From JASSUD01 sp031963365 (lineage in GTDB: Bacteria; Pseudomonadota; Gammaproteobacteria; Burkholderiales; Burkholderiaceae), in contig JASSUF010000021.1 in NCBI GenBank assembly GCA_031963365.1, positions 1-20,754 of the forward strand: a stretch of 20,754 nt of DNA. The letters run 5' to 3'. This document shows positions 8,418-15,132 of this stretch, one piece after another (positions within the stretch are counted from its first letter, which is position 1; each line of letters begins with the position of its first letter). Position numbers and translations under genes: made by a program. The notes beneath the pieces are model-generated. The model did no database searches. It was not told the origin of the DNA and saw nothing but the letters and a program-made list of their open reading frames with translations.

Positions 8418-9095
8418 ATGTCCTATACCATAGCTCCAAGTCTGCTCAGTGCCGACTTTTCTCGCTTAGGCGAAGAAGTACGTAGCGTTATTGATGCCGG
8501 AGCAGACTGGCTGCATCTAGATGTGATGGATAATCATTACGTACCCAATTTAACTTTCGGCCCCATGGTGTGCGCTTCGCTGCGCGAACACACCAGTGTG
8601 CCTATGGATGTGCACTTAATGGTCAGGCCTGCTGACCGATTGATACCGGAATTTGCTAAAGCAGGCGCGCAGATAATCACCATTCACCCGGAAAGCTCCG
8701 ACCATATAGATCGCACTCTGACACTGATACGCGATCAAGGCTGTCAAGCTGGGCTCGCATTTAACCCGGCAACCCCTCTACATTACCTAGAACATGTGAT
8801 GGATCGTGTCGATATGATCTTAATCATGTCGGTGAATCCAGGTTTTGGTGGTCAGACATTTATTCACTCTGCATTGAGCAAAGTACGCTCAGCACGCGCA
8901 CGTTTAGATGCCTATGCAGAAAAAACAGGCCGTACTATCCGGTTGCAAGTGGATGGAGGAGTGCAGCCTGGCAATATTGCGCAAATCGCCGAAGCAGGGG
9001 CAGATACTTTTGTAGCAGGGTCTGCTATTTTCGGGCAACCTGATTATGCAGTAGCTATACAAGCATTACGTGCGTCACTAGAACAAGCTGTTTAA
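8418..9095 (+). CDS. rpe: Ribulose-phosphate 3-epimerase
   Basis: Rpe interconverts ribulose 5-phosphate and xylulose 5-phosphate in the pentose phosphate pathway. The 225-residue TIM-barrel protein has the expected motifs: S-L-L-S-A-D-F at 8-14, H33 and D35 in L-H-L-D-V-M-D, H66 in D-V-H-L-M-V, M-S-V-N-P-G-F-G-G-Q at 137-146, and D179 in V-D-G-G. H33, D35, H66 and D179 are the likely metal and acid-base residues. The start is the ATG at 8418 (M-S-Y-T-I-A-P-S); an in-frame TTG at 8406 is less likely. The 174-base gap upstream from mltA must hold divergent promoters. TACAAT at 8370-8375 could be a -10 box, but no good -35 partner is visible. The stop is 7 bases before repeat C. Confidence 0.96.
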   Translation: MSYTIAPSLLSADFSRLGEEVRSVIDAGADWLHLDVMDNHYVPNLTFGPMVCASLREHTSVPMDVHLMVRPADRLIPEFAKAGAQIITIHPESSDHIDRTLTLIRDQGCQAGLAFNPATPLHYLEHVMDRVDMILIMSVNPGFGGQTFIHSALSKVRSARARLDAYAEKTGRTIRLQVDGGVQPGNIAQIAEAGADTFVAGSAIFGQPDYAVAIQALRASLEQAV

Positions 9096-9102
9096 TTTTG
9101 AT

Positions 9103-9235
9103 GTAGGTTGGTGGTGAGGTACGAACCCCAACATGCGTACCACTGACTTTTAATTTTTGCTTTGAGTGTTTGTAAGCAGGTCTTCAAGGACGCCGTGGCC
9201 TGCATGTTGGGGTTCCTTCGTCACCACCAACCTAC
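9103..9235. repeat. Palindromic dispersed element, copy C
   Basis: A 133-bp element of the same form and length as copy A. Its left terminus is the GGTGAGGTACGAACC variant and its right terminus is the GACGAAGGAACC variant, so the arms mismatch around bases 16-22. It fills most of the gap between rpe and trpE. The trpE reading frame is open through its right half, which supplies an in-frame ATG at 9204. Confidence 0.9.
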
Positions 9236-9272
9236 ATTTTTCTTTCCACCTCTTTTTGATTGCTTGTTTCCA

Positions 9273-10811
9273 TTGATCTCCGAGCTCGAATTTCAAGCGT
9301 TAACTGACGCGGGATACAATCGTATTCCTCTTGTGCATCGCACATTGGCGGATCTCGACACGCCTTTGTCGCTGTATCTCAAACTCACGCAAAGTCAACA
9401 TCAAAGCCAGGCTCCATCAGGTTCTGCGCCAAATACACGCCCAGAAGCCTACTCCTTTTTACTGGAGTCGGTTGTTCAAGGGGAACGCGTTGGCCGATAT
9501 TCCTTTATTGGCTTACCTGCACAAACGCGCTTACGAGCAAGTGGTCAGCACTGCGAGGTATGGAATGGAGAAGACTGCATTGAAACGCATGAAGGGGATG
9601 CGCTGGAATTTATTGAAAATTTTCAAAAGCGCTTTACCGTTGCACCTTGCAAAGGCCTGCCTCGCTTTTGCGGTGGCTTAGCTGGGTATTTTGGCTACGA
9701 CGCAGTGCGGTGTATTGAAAAGAAAAAGCTCACACATACCCCTCCTGATCCATTGGGGTTGCCTGATATTCAGCTGCTATTAACAGAAGAAGTCGCTGTT
9801 ATCGATAATTTATCAGGCATGCTGTATTTAATCGTGTATGCCGACCCTTCCAAGCCCAATGCCTATGCGCAAGCACAAGCAAGGTTAACTACTTTACATG
9901 CGCGGCTAAACGCACCAGTACACAGGCCCGATGCCCCATTAAAAACCACTACACCTGTACAGATACAACGCGAATTTCCAAAGACCGCTTATTTAGAAGC
10001 GGTTGCACAAGCAAAAGAAGCGATTGCGGCAGGGGAGCTGATGCAGGTGCAAATCAGCCAGCGTTTGGTCAAATCGTATCCCTATGCCCCGCTCTCACTT
10101 TATCGTGCGCTGCGCTCGATCAATCCGTCGCCTTATATGTATTTTTATGATTTTGGCGATGTGCAGGTGGTGGGTGCTTCACCAGAGATATTGGTCAGGC
10201 AAGAAGCGCGTGGTGACGAGAGCATAGTGACTATTCGTCCGCTAGCAGGGACCCGCAAGCGCGGAGCCACACCAGAGCAAGATGCAGAGCTAGCAGCTAA
10301 GTTATTGAGCGACCCGAAAGAGCGCGCTGAGCATGTAATGCTTATCGATCTTGCACGCAATGATATTGGTCGCATTGCGCAAACTGGCACGGTCCAGGTT
10401 GCAGATATGATGGCGATTGAAAAATATTCTCACGTACAGCACATCGTTAGCGCAGTAGAAGGGGTTTTAAAGCCCGACCTGAGTCATTTGGATATTTTGC
10501 GTGCAGTTTTTCCTGCAGGCACCTTATCAGGCGCTCCTAAAGTACGCGCAATGGAACTTATTGACGCGCTTGAACCAGTGAAGCGTGGCTTGTACGGAGG
10601 AGCGGTAGGGTATTTGTCTTTTTCAGGGGAAATGGATTTAGCGATTGCCATTCGAACTGGCCTGATTTTTAAAGGCAATCTTTACGTTCAGGCGGCCGCA
10701 GGCATTGTGGCAGATTCAAATCCCGAAGCGGAATGGGAGGAGACGGAAGCCAAAGCACGCGCACTGCTACAAGCAGCAGCAGAGGTAGAAAACGGCGTAG
10801 GTTGGTGGTGA
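9273..10811 (+). CDS. trpE: Anthranilate synthase component I
   Basis: TrpE converts chorismate to anthranilate, the first step of tryptophan synthesis, using ammonia from a TrpG glutaminase. Counting from 9273, the N-terminal domain has L-L-E-S at 63-66, the family's tryptophan feedback site. The catalytic domain has V-Q-I-S-Q-R, P-L-A-G-T-R-K-R-G, L-I-D-L-A-R-N-D and G-T-L-S-G-A-P-K (416-423). The start is uncertain: relatives begin M-T-E-L-E-F, which aligns with I-S-E-L-E-F at 9276, so TTG 9273 is the nearest start. The only upstream ATG (9204) lies inside repeat C and would add 23 residues. No ribosome site is clear. The last residues, V-G-W-W, and the TGA are translated repeat D. trpG, which follows trpE in Burkholderia, is absent, so the glutaminase must lie elsewhere or be lost. 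Confidence 0.93.
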   Translation: MISELEFQALTDAGYNRIPLVHRTLADLDTPLSLYLKLTQSQHQSQAPSGSAPNTRPEAYSFLLESVVQGERVGRYSFIGLPAQTRLRASGQHCEVWNGEDCIETHEGDALEFIENFQKRFTVAPCKGLPRFCGGLAGYFGYDAVRCIEKKKLTHTPPDPLGLPDIQLLLTEEVAVIDNLSGMLYLIVYADPSKPNAYAQAQARLTTLHARLNAPVHRPDAPLKTTTPVQIQREFPKTAYLEAVAQAKEAIAAGELMQVQISQRLVKSYPYAPLSLYRALRSINPSPYMYFYDFGDVQVVGASPEILVRQEARGDESIVTIRPLAGTRKRGATPEQDAELAAKLLSDPKERAEHVMLIDLARNDIGRIAQTGTVQVADMMAIEKYSHVQHIVSAVEGVLKPDLSHLDILRAVFPAGTLSGAPKVRAMELIDALEPVKRGLYGGAVGYLSFSGEMDLAIAIRTGLIFKGNLYVQAAAGIVADSNPEAEWEETEAKARALLQAAAEVENGVGWW

Positions 10812-10930
10812 CGAAGGAACCCCAACATGCAGGCCGCGGCGTCCTGGATGATCAGCTTATAAACTTTCAAAAACGAAAATCAAAAGTCGGTGGTGCGCAT
10901 GTTGGGGTTCGTACCTCACCACCAACCTAC
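10797..10930. repeat. Palindromic dispersed element, copy D
   Basis: A 134-bp element in the opposite orientation to A and C: the centre reads GCAGGCCGCGGCGTCC first. The left terminus is the GACGAAGGAACC variant and the right is GGTGAGGTACGAACC. It begins inside trpE, supplying its last four codons and stop, and ends 5 bases before the stop of the convergent HAD gene. The hairpin could act as a shared transcript end for both genes. Confidence 0.9.
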
Positions 10931-10935
10931 TCCAT

Positions 10936-11637
10936 TTAAAACAAATCTAGGATAGGCCAATTTTTTGCAAGGGCATGCGCGCGGAGTACCGCATCTGGGT
11001 TGGTTGCAACAGGGTGTGTTACGTGTTCTAGCAAAGGCAGATCGTTTCGCGAATCGCTATAGAAATATGTTTCTGTGAAACTGGTCCAGTCTTTTTGCAG
11101 TGCTTTAAGCCAAGCTGTAGTGCAGCTTATTTTTCCTTCTCGATAGCTGGGTATGCCCTGAACCTCTCCGGTATAGGCCGCAAAAGGGTCGTCGCCCAAC
11201 GTAGCTGGCAAAGGGGCAATGAGATGAGGCACACCAAACTCAGCAGCAATGGGGCCTGTGACAAAACGGTTAGTCGCCGTTACGATGCAGCATAGCGCGC
11301 CTTGCGCTTCATGGCGGGCAATAAGTTCACGCGCGACGGGCTGAATAACAGGCCGGATTACGGTGTGCATAAATTCTTGATGCCATGCATTGAGCTGCTC
11401 GCGAGAGTGGCGTGCAAGCGGAGCTAATGCATACTGCAAATAGGCATAAATATCCAAGCAGCCTGCTTGATAATCTTTATAGAAACGTTCATTCGTTTCA
11501 CTAAAAGACACCTCATCAACAAGGCCTAAACGCACCATAAAACGCCCCCATTCATAGTCGCTATCGAGGGGCAGCAAGGTGTGGTCTAGATCAAATAAAG
11601 CTAAAGTGGTAGGTGTTGGTGTGGCAGCAGATATCAT
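10936..11637 (-). CDS. HAD-superfamily hydrolase, subfamily IB (SerB-like phosphatase)
   Basis: This 233-residue protein has the full HAD catalytic set: D16 and D18 in F-D-L-D-H-T (nucleophile and acid/base), T120 in V-T-A-T, K169, and D195 and D199 in S-D-S-R-N-D for Mg2+ binding. The helical cap after motif I is typical of subfamily IB, which includes phosphoserine and related phosphatases; the substrate cannot be told from sequence. The start ATG at 11635-11637 overlaps the hda stop (ATGA), so the two are probably translationally coupled. Its own stop is close to repeat D. Confidence 0.9.
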   Translation of the reverse strand: MISAATPTPTTLALFDLDHTLLPLDSDYEWGRFMVRLGLVDEVSFSETNERFYKDYQAGCLDIYAYLQYALAPLARHSREQLNAWHQEFMHTVIRPVIQPVARELIARHEAQGALCCIVTATNRFVTGPIAAEFGVPHLIAPLPATLGDDPFAAYTGEVQGIPSYREGKISCTTAWLKALQKDWTSFTETYFYSDSRNDLPLLEHVTHPVATNPDAVLRAHALAKNWPILDLF

Positions 11638-12473
11638 GACTCTTCATCCGAACTGACAGGTAAATGGTCTTTAGATTGCTCTAAAAAGGTGCGCAATAAA
11701 GGTCGGGTGATCATGCGGTTTTCTTCGCGTGAAAAACGCTCAAGTGCGTTGAAAAGCCCCATAAGATTGGGCATATCGCGCCTAAAATGCACTAATAAAT
11801 AGGTGCACACCTCTTCGGCTAGATCGAATCCTCGAGCTTGTGCCGCTTGTTTTAGTGCCGCTATCTTATCTGTGTCGCAAATCGGTAAGACTTGGAAGAC
11901 GCGCCCCCATGCCAAACGGGTGCGCAAATCATCTCGAACGCGTAATGCTGCGGGCGGAGCATCGCCCGTTGTGATAAAAGCACCGTCTAAGTGGGGCTGA
12001 TGCGTTTGTTGCGCTTGAAACTGGTTAAATAGATGAAAAGCTGCGATTTGCTGCTCGTGTGAAAATTGATGGCAGTCGTCTAACGCATACAACACGACCT
12101 CTGGATCGAAATTAAAATTGGCTACGCTGTTTTTCGGTGTCAAAAAACGTACGGTCTGCGGCGCAGTATGCTGACTTAAAGCCTGAAGCAAGTGGGAACG
12201 CCCCGTGCCCCTATCGCCCCACAGGTATACTGTACGGTCATGAAAAGTCAGGCTGCTTTGCTCAGAATGACTACCTATTTTTGGCATGGTAGTCTGCTCT
12301 ATTGGAGCCTCTTCCTTTTTAGATTGCTCGAGCAATCGCTTGTCCCAAGGAGCGCTAAGGGCATGTAAGTGTGCCAAAAGCTCCGCATTATCGCCCACTA
12401 TAAAATGGTCGAAAGTAGCGAGGGATGGAAGGTTGAAATCCAGCAAAAGCTGCCGTGGCCGAGAAGCATGCAT
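11634..12473 (-). CDS. hda: DnaA regulatory inactivator Hda
   Basis: Hda, bound to the sliding clamp, stimulates ATP hydrolysis by DnaA after replication starts (RIDA), preventing re-initiation. The 279-residue protein has an N-terminal clamp-binding motif Q-L-L-L-D-F (8-13), a Walker A-like G-D-R-G-T-G-R-S-H (86-94, with Arg where many AAA+ proteins have Lys, as is usual in Hda), a Walker B region L-Y-A-L-D-D-C-H (128-135), and sensor-2-like R-R-D-M-P-N-L. It is longer than the usual 225-250 residues because of a polar insert at about 45-76 between the clamp motif region and Walker A, and a short acidic tail. The ATG at 12473 has no clear ribosome site. It overlaps the downstream HAD gene by four bases. 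Confidence 0.9.
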   Translation of the reverse strand: MHASRPRQLLLDFNLPSLATFDHFIVGDNAELLAHLHALSAPWDKRLLEQSKKEEAPIEQTTMPKIGSHSEQSSLTFHDRTVYLWGDRGTGRSHLLQALSQHTAPQTVRFLTPKNSVANFNFDPEVVLYALDDCHQFSHEQQIAAFHLFNQFQAQQTHQPHLDGAFITTGDAPPAALRVRDDLRTRLAWGRVFQVLPICDTDKIAALKQAAQARGFDLAEEVCTYLLVHFRRDMPNLMGLFNALERFSREENRMITRPLLRTFLEQSKDHLPVSSDEES

Positions 12474-12522
12474 AAAAATAGTTTTAGTTTGCTATGTATG
12501 TGAGGTAATACACTCAGTAACT

Positions 12523-12709
12523 GGTGTTACGCAGGTATTTAAGAAGACGGTGGTATGCATGTTGGGGTTCGTACCTCACCACCAACCTACCGTTCTTTGC
12601 TTTTCTTGTGGTTGATAGAACCCTTTTACATGGGCATCTCGGTAGGTTGGTGGTGAGGTACGAACCCCAACATGCGCACCACTGGCTTCTTGAATACCTG
12701 CTTAACATC
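12523..12709. repeat. Palindromic dispersed element, copy E (long inside-out form)
   Basis: This 187-bp element is the most complete inside-out copy. Two units of about 68 bp (12523-12590 and 12642-12709) face inward with GTAGG ends and are separated by 51 bases. Both carry the GGTGAGGTACGAACC variant and match at most positions; the outer ends read GGTGTTACGCAGGTATT and, inverted, GATGTTAAGCAGGTATT. It sits in the divergent gap between hda and metX, where it could affect either promoter. Confidence 0.9.
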
Positions 12710-12730
12710 AGCCATTAAATATAAGATCGT

Positions 12731-12766
12731 ACATCGCGTTTCCTAGTTTCGCAGGTATCGCGATGT
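12731..12766. other. Small inverted repeat between element E and the metX upstream element
   Basis: ACATCGCG (12731-12738) and CGCGATGT (12759-12766) are perfect inverted copies separated by 20 bases. It could be an operator or a small hairpin in a metX leader; no T-tract follows. Eight-base arms can arise by chance, so support is weak. Confidence 0.3.
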
Positions 12767-12791
12767 TCTACACCAAAATGCAGGAACTATC

Positions 12792-12939
12792 TTAGAACCT
12801 ATTTAGAGTCTCCCAAAAGGGCCCATCTTCGGGGTCGTGCGGTGCTCGGGATCCTCACTGTACTTAAGTACAGTTCCGGTCCCTGTGCTCCTGCTCCCCC
12901 AAATATGAACCATTTTGGAAGACTCTAAACAGGTTCTTA
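12792..12939. repeat. 148-bp inverted-repeat element upstream of metX (second family)
   Basis: The 27-bp ends (12792-12818 and 12913-12939) match at 24 positions as inverted repeats, starting TTAGAACCTATTTAGAGTC on the left. The centre is GC-rich and contains the perfect 18-bp palindrome ACTGTACTTAAGTACAGT (12857-12874), so the whole element can fold on itself. It has no coding frame and shares no sequence with the GTAGG family. It looks like a miniature inverted-repeat element. Its right end is 20 bases before the metX start, so it must lie in the metX leader or promoter. Confidence 0.75.
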
Positions 12940-12959
12940 AACGGATTTTCAAATATTCG

Positions 12960-14120
12960 ATGACACATGCATCCGTCGGGGCCGTGCACCCGCATACTTT
13001 ACACTTTAGCGAGCCCCTTGCCTTACAAAGTGGGGGCTTTTTAGTGGGCTATGATTTGGTGATTGAAACCTATGGCACGCTCAATAAAGATCGCTCCAAT
13101 GCCGTCCTCGTTTGCCATGCACTTAACGCTTCTCACCATGTTGCTGGATATTACGAGCAAGAGCCTACAGCAATAGGCTGGTGGGACAATATGGTAGGCC
13201 CAGGTAAACCTGTAGATACCAATCATTTTTTTGTGATCGGGATCAACAATCTTGGATCTTGCTTTGGGTCAACGGGGCCTATGAGTATCAATCCAGAAAC
13301 AGGGCAACCTTATGGGGCCGATTTTCCATTTGTCACCGTAGAAGACTGGGTGCATGCTCAAGCGCGCGTAGCGGATCACTTTAAGATCGAATGCTTTGCT
13401 GCGATTATCGGCGGCAGCTTAGGGGGCATGCAAGCGCTTGCTTGGAGCGTGTTATATCCCAAGCGTGTACGGCATGCTGCAATTATTGCCTCTACGCCTA
13501 AGCTCAGCGCACAAAATATTGCATTTAATGAAATTGCACGCAGCGCTATTTTGTCAGACCCTGATTTCCATGGTGGCAATTACTATGCTCATCAGACGAA
13601 ACCGCGTTGTGGATTACAGGTTGCCCGCATGATCGGACATATTACCTATCTGTCCAACGATGATCTAGCAACCCGATTCGGAAGATCGCGCCGCGCAAGC
13701 GTAGACACGGCGTATCGATTTAGCTTCGATGCAGAGTTTGAAGTAGAGTCTTATCTGCGCTATCAGGCTGATAAATTTGCTAATTACTTTGATGCCAATA
13801 CCTATTTACTCAATACACGCGCACTGGATTACTTCGACCCTGCACGTGACTATGAGGGCGACCTAACCGCAGCACTTGCTCATACACAAGCAAGCTATCT
13901 AATCGTGTCTTTTACCACAGACTGGCGCTTCTCAAGCGCCCGCTCCCGCGAAATGGTGAAAGCCTTGCTCGACCATAAGCGGCAGGTATCGTATGCCGAG
14001 ATCGATGCACCTCATGGGCACGATGCCTTTCTATTGACTGACCCCCGTTACCACAGTGTAGTACGTGCGTATTTTTTACGTATTACTCAAGAAATTGCAC
14101 AAGAGACGGACCATGTCTGA
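12960..14120 (+). CDS. metX: Homoserine O-acyltransferase MetX
   Basis: MetX transfers an acyl group to homoserine, committing it to methionine synthesis. HAMAP assigns many betaproteobacterial members to the succinyl-transferring MetXS class, but acyl choice cannot be read with certainty here. The 386-residue alpha/beta-hydrolase has the nucleophile S153 in G-G-S-L-G-G-M-Q, the Asp in S-F-T-T-D-W-R-F and the His in A-P-H-G-H-D-A-F. N-A-V-L-V-C-H-A-L-N and G-W-W-D-N-M-V-G-P-G-K are further family signatures. The start is the ATG at 12960 (M-T-H-A-S); an in-frame TTG at 12915 lies inside the second-family element and is unlikely. No clear ribosome site or SAM-II riboswitch-like sequence is visible upstream. 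The end overlaps metW by 8 bases. Confidence 0.95.
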   Translation: MTHASVGAVHPHTLHFSEPLALQSGGFLVGYDLVIETYGTLNKDRSNAVLVCHALNASHHVAGYYEQEPTAIGWWDNMVGPGKPVDTNHFFVIGINNLGSCFGSTGPMSINPETGQPYGADFPFVTVEDWVHAQARVADHFKIECFAAIIGGSLGGMQALAWSVLYPKRVRHAAIIASTPKLSAQNIAFNEIARSAILSDPDFHGGNYYAHQTKPRCGLQVARMIGHITYLSNDDLATRFGRSRRASVDTAYRFSFDAEFEVESYLRYQADKFANYFDANTYLLNTRALDYFDPARDYEGDLTAALAHTQASYLIVSFTTDWRFSSARSREMVKALLDHKRQVSYAEIDAPHGHDAFLLTDPRYHSVVRAYFLRITQEIAQETDHV

Positions 14121-14751
14121 TACCCCAACCGTACTTCCTACGCACCCTTCTACTTCAATTGACGGCTTTGCTGCACGTGCTGATTTCAAAGAAATGGCAC
14201 GCTGGGTAGAGGCAGGCTCTAGCGTGCTAGATTTAGGATGTGGAGAGGGAACGCTATTAGCTTGGTTAAACCGAATGTTTGGCGTAAAAGGGTTTGGTAT
14301 TGAGCTACAAGATGCTGGCGTATTGGGCTGTATTGAGAAAGGGGTGCAGGTCGTTCAGCAAGATTTGGAAAATGGATTGCGACTTTTTGAAGATCAGAGT
14401 TTTGATTTAGCCATCCTGTCACAAACGCTGCAAACCATACATCACACCACGGCCATTTTACGAGAGATGGTGCGCGTAGCGCGCAAAGGTATTGTGTCTT
14501 TTCCCAATTTTGGATATTGGCCCCATCGCCTGGCCGTTTTGAAAGGCCGTATGCCTGTATCGAAATCTCTGCCGTATCAATGGCATAACACGCCGAATGT
14601 ACGCGTGCTCACCGTGGATGATTTTGAAGCGTTAGCACCTGAAGTCGGACTCAAAATTCTAGATCGCATAGTGCTGCATGAAGGAAAAATTATCCGATGG
14701 GGTGGGAATTGGCGTGCGAGTCTCGCGGTTTATCATGTAGAAAAAAGTTGA
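14113..14751 (+). CDS. metW: Methionine biosynthesis protein MetW
   Basis: MetW is a methyltransferase-fold protein coded next to metX in many proteobacteria and needed with MetX for homoserine acylation in some of them; its own reaction is unsettled. The 212-residue protein has the SAM-binding signature V-L-D-L-G-C-G-E-G at 38-46, and the MetW-typical V-S-F-P-N-F-G-Y-W and Y-Q-W-H-N-T-P-N. The ATG at 14113 overlaps the metX stop, with the purine-rich GAGACGGA just upstream as a possible ribosome site, so translation is probably coupled to metX. Two repeat copies follow before ampG. Confidence 0.93.
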   Translation: MSDTPTVLPTHPSTSIDGFAARADFKEMARWVEAGSSVLDLGCGEGTLLAWLNRMFGVKGFGIELQDAGVLGCIEKGVQVVQQDLENGLRLFEDQSFDLAILSQTLQTIHHTTAILREMVRVARKGIVSFPNFGYWPHRLAVLKGRMPVSKSLPYQWHNTPNVRVLTVDDFEALAPEVGLKILDRIVLHEGKIIRWGGNWRASLAVYHVEKS

Positions 14752-14775
14752 TTGCAAGCAAGTCCGCCCGAAGTA

Positions 14776-14808
14776 ACTTTAAGAGTACAGCAAGTACCGC
14801 TTTAAAGT
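14776..14808. other. Imperfect inverted repeat after metW
   Basis: ACTTTAA (14776-14782) pairs with TTAAAGT (14802-14808), and inside these GTAC occurs at 14785-14788 and 14794-14797. The hairpin lies 24 bases after the metW stop and before repeat F1. It could be a weak transcript end for metX-metW, but it lacks a T-tract. Confidence 0.3.
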
Positions 14809-14834
14809 GGCGCCTATTATGGTGTCACCGGCTT

Positions 14835-14968
14835 GTAGGTTGGGTGGTGAGGCACGAACCCCAACATGCGTGCCATTGACGTCTAATCTTTGCTTTAGGT
14901 GATTTGTAAGCAGATTTTCAGGGAGGCGGCGGTGTGCATGTTGGGGTTCCTTTGTCACCCCAACCTAC
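14835..14968. repeat. Palindromic dispersed element, copy F1
   Basis: A 134-bp element of the copy C form: left terminus a GAGGCACGAACC variant, right terminus a GACAAAGGAACC variant with a short deletion. It is followed after 9 bases by copy F2 in the same orientation, making a tandem pair in the 381-base gap between metW and ampG. Confidence 0.88.
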
Positions 14969-14977
14969 CGTTCATTT

Positions 14978-15105
14978 GAGGTGAGGCATGGAATCCCAAC
15001 ATTGCATGCTATTGACGTTTAATCTTTGCCTTAGGCGATTTGTAAGCAGGTTTTCAGGGAGGCGGTGGTGTGCGTGTTGGGGTTCCTTCGTCACCACCAA
15101 CCTAC
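14978..15105. repeat. Palindromic dispersed element, copy F2 (left end truncated)
   Basis: This is the second member of the tandem pair. The left arm lacks the outer GTAGGTTGGT and begins near GAGGTGAGGCATGG; the right arm is complete. Its centre (TTTAATCTTTGCCTTAGGCG) closely matches that of F1, and both copies are followed by CGTTCAT, so the pair probably arose by local duplication with a period of 137 bases. It ends 27 bases before the ampG start. Confidence 0.85.
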
Positions 15106-15132
15106 CGTTCATCTTTCTTGTTTGGCTATTTA

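Noticed and set aside
9204..9236. Recurring peptide M-L-G-F-L-R-H-H-Q-P-T at the start of several frames
   Set aside because: It is the translation of the repeat terminus, appearing wherever an element adjoins an open frame; it is not a conserved protein domain.
9103..10930. Target-site duplications at copies C and D
   Set aside because: The bases next to the outer ends do not match as direct repeats; only copy A shows a candidate, which may be chance.
12514..12718. Two nearly identical 64-residue frames on opposite strands in element E
   Set aside because: Both come from the palindromic arms of the element, start without ribosome sites and have no family resemblance.
12710..12959. SAM-responsive riboswitch upstream of metX
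   Set aside because: I saw no SAM-I or SAM-II core sequence; the region holds only a small inverted repeat and the second-family element.
4649..15105. CRISPR array
   Set aside because: The repeats are palindromic elements dispersed over 10 kb between different genes, without regular short spacers and without cas genes.
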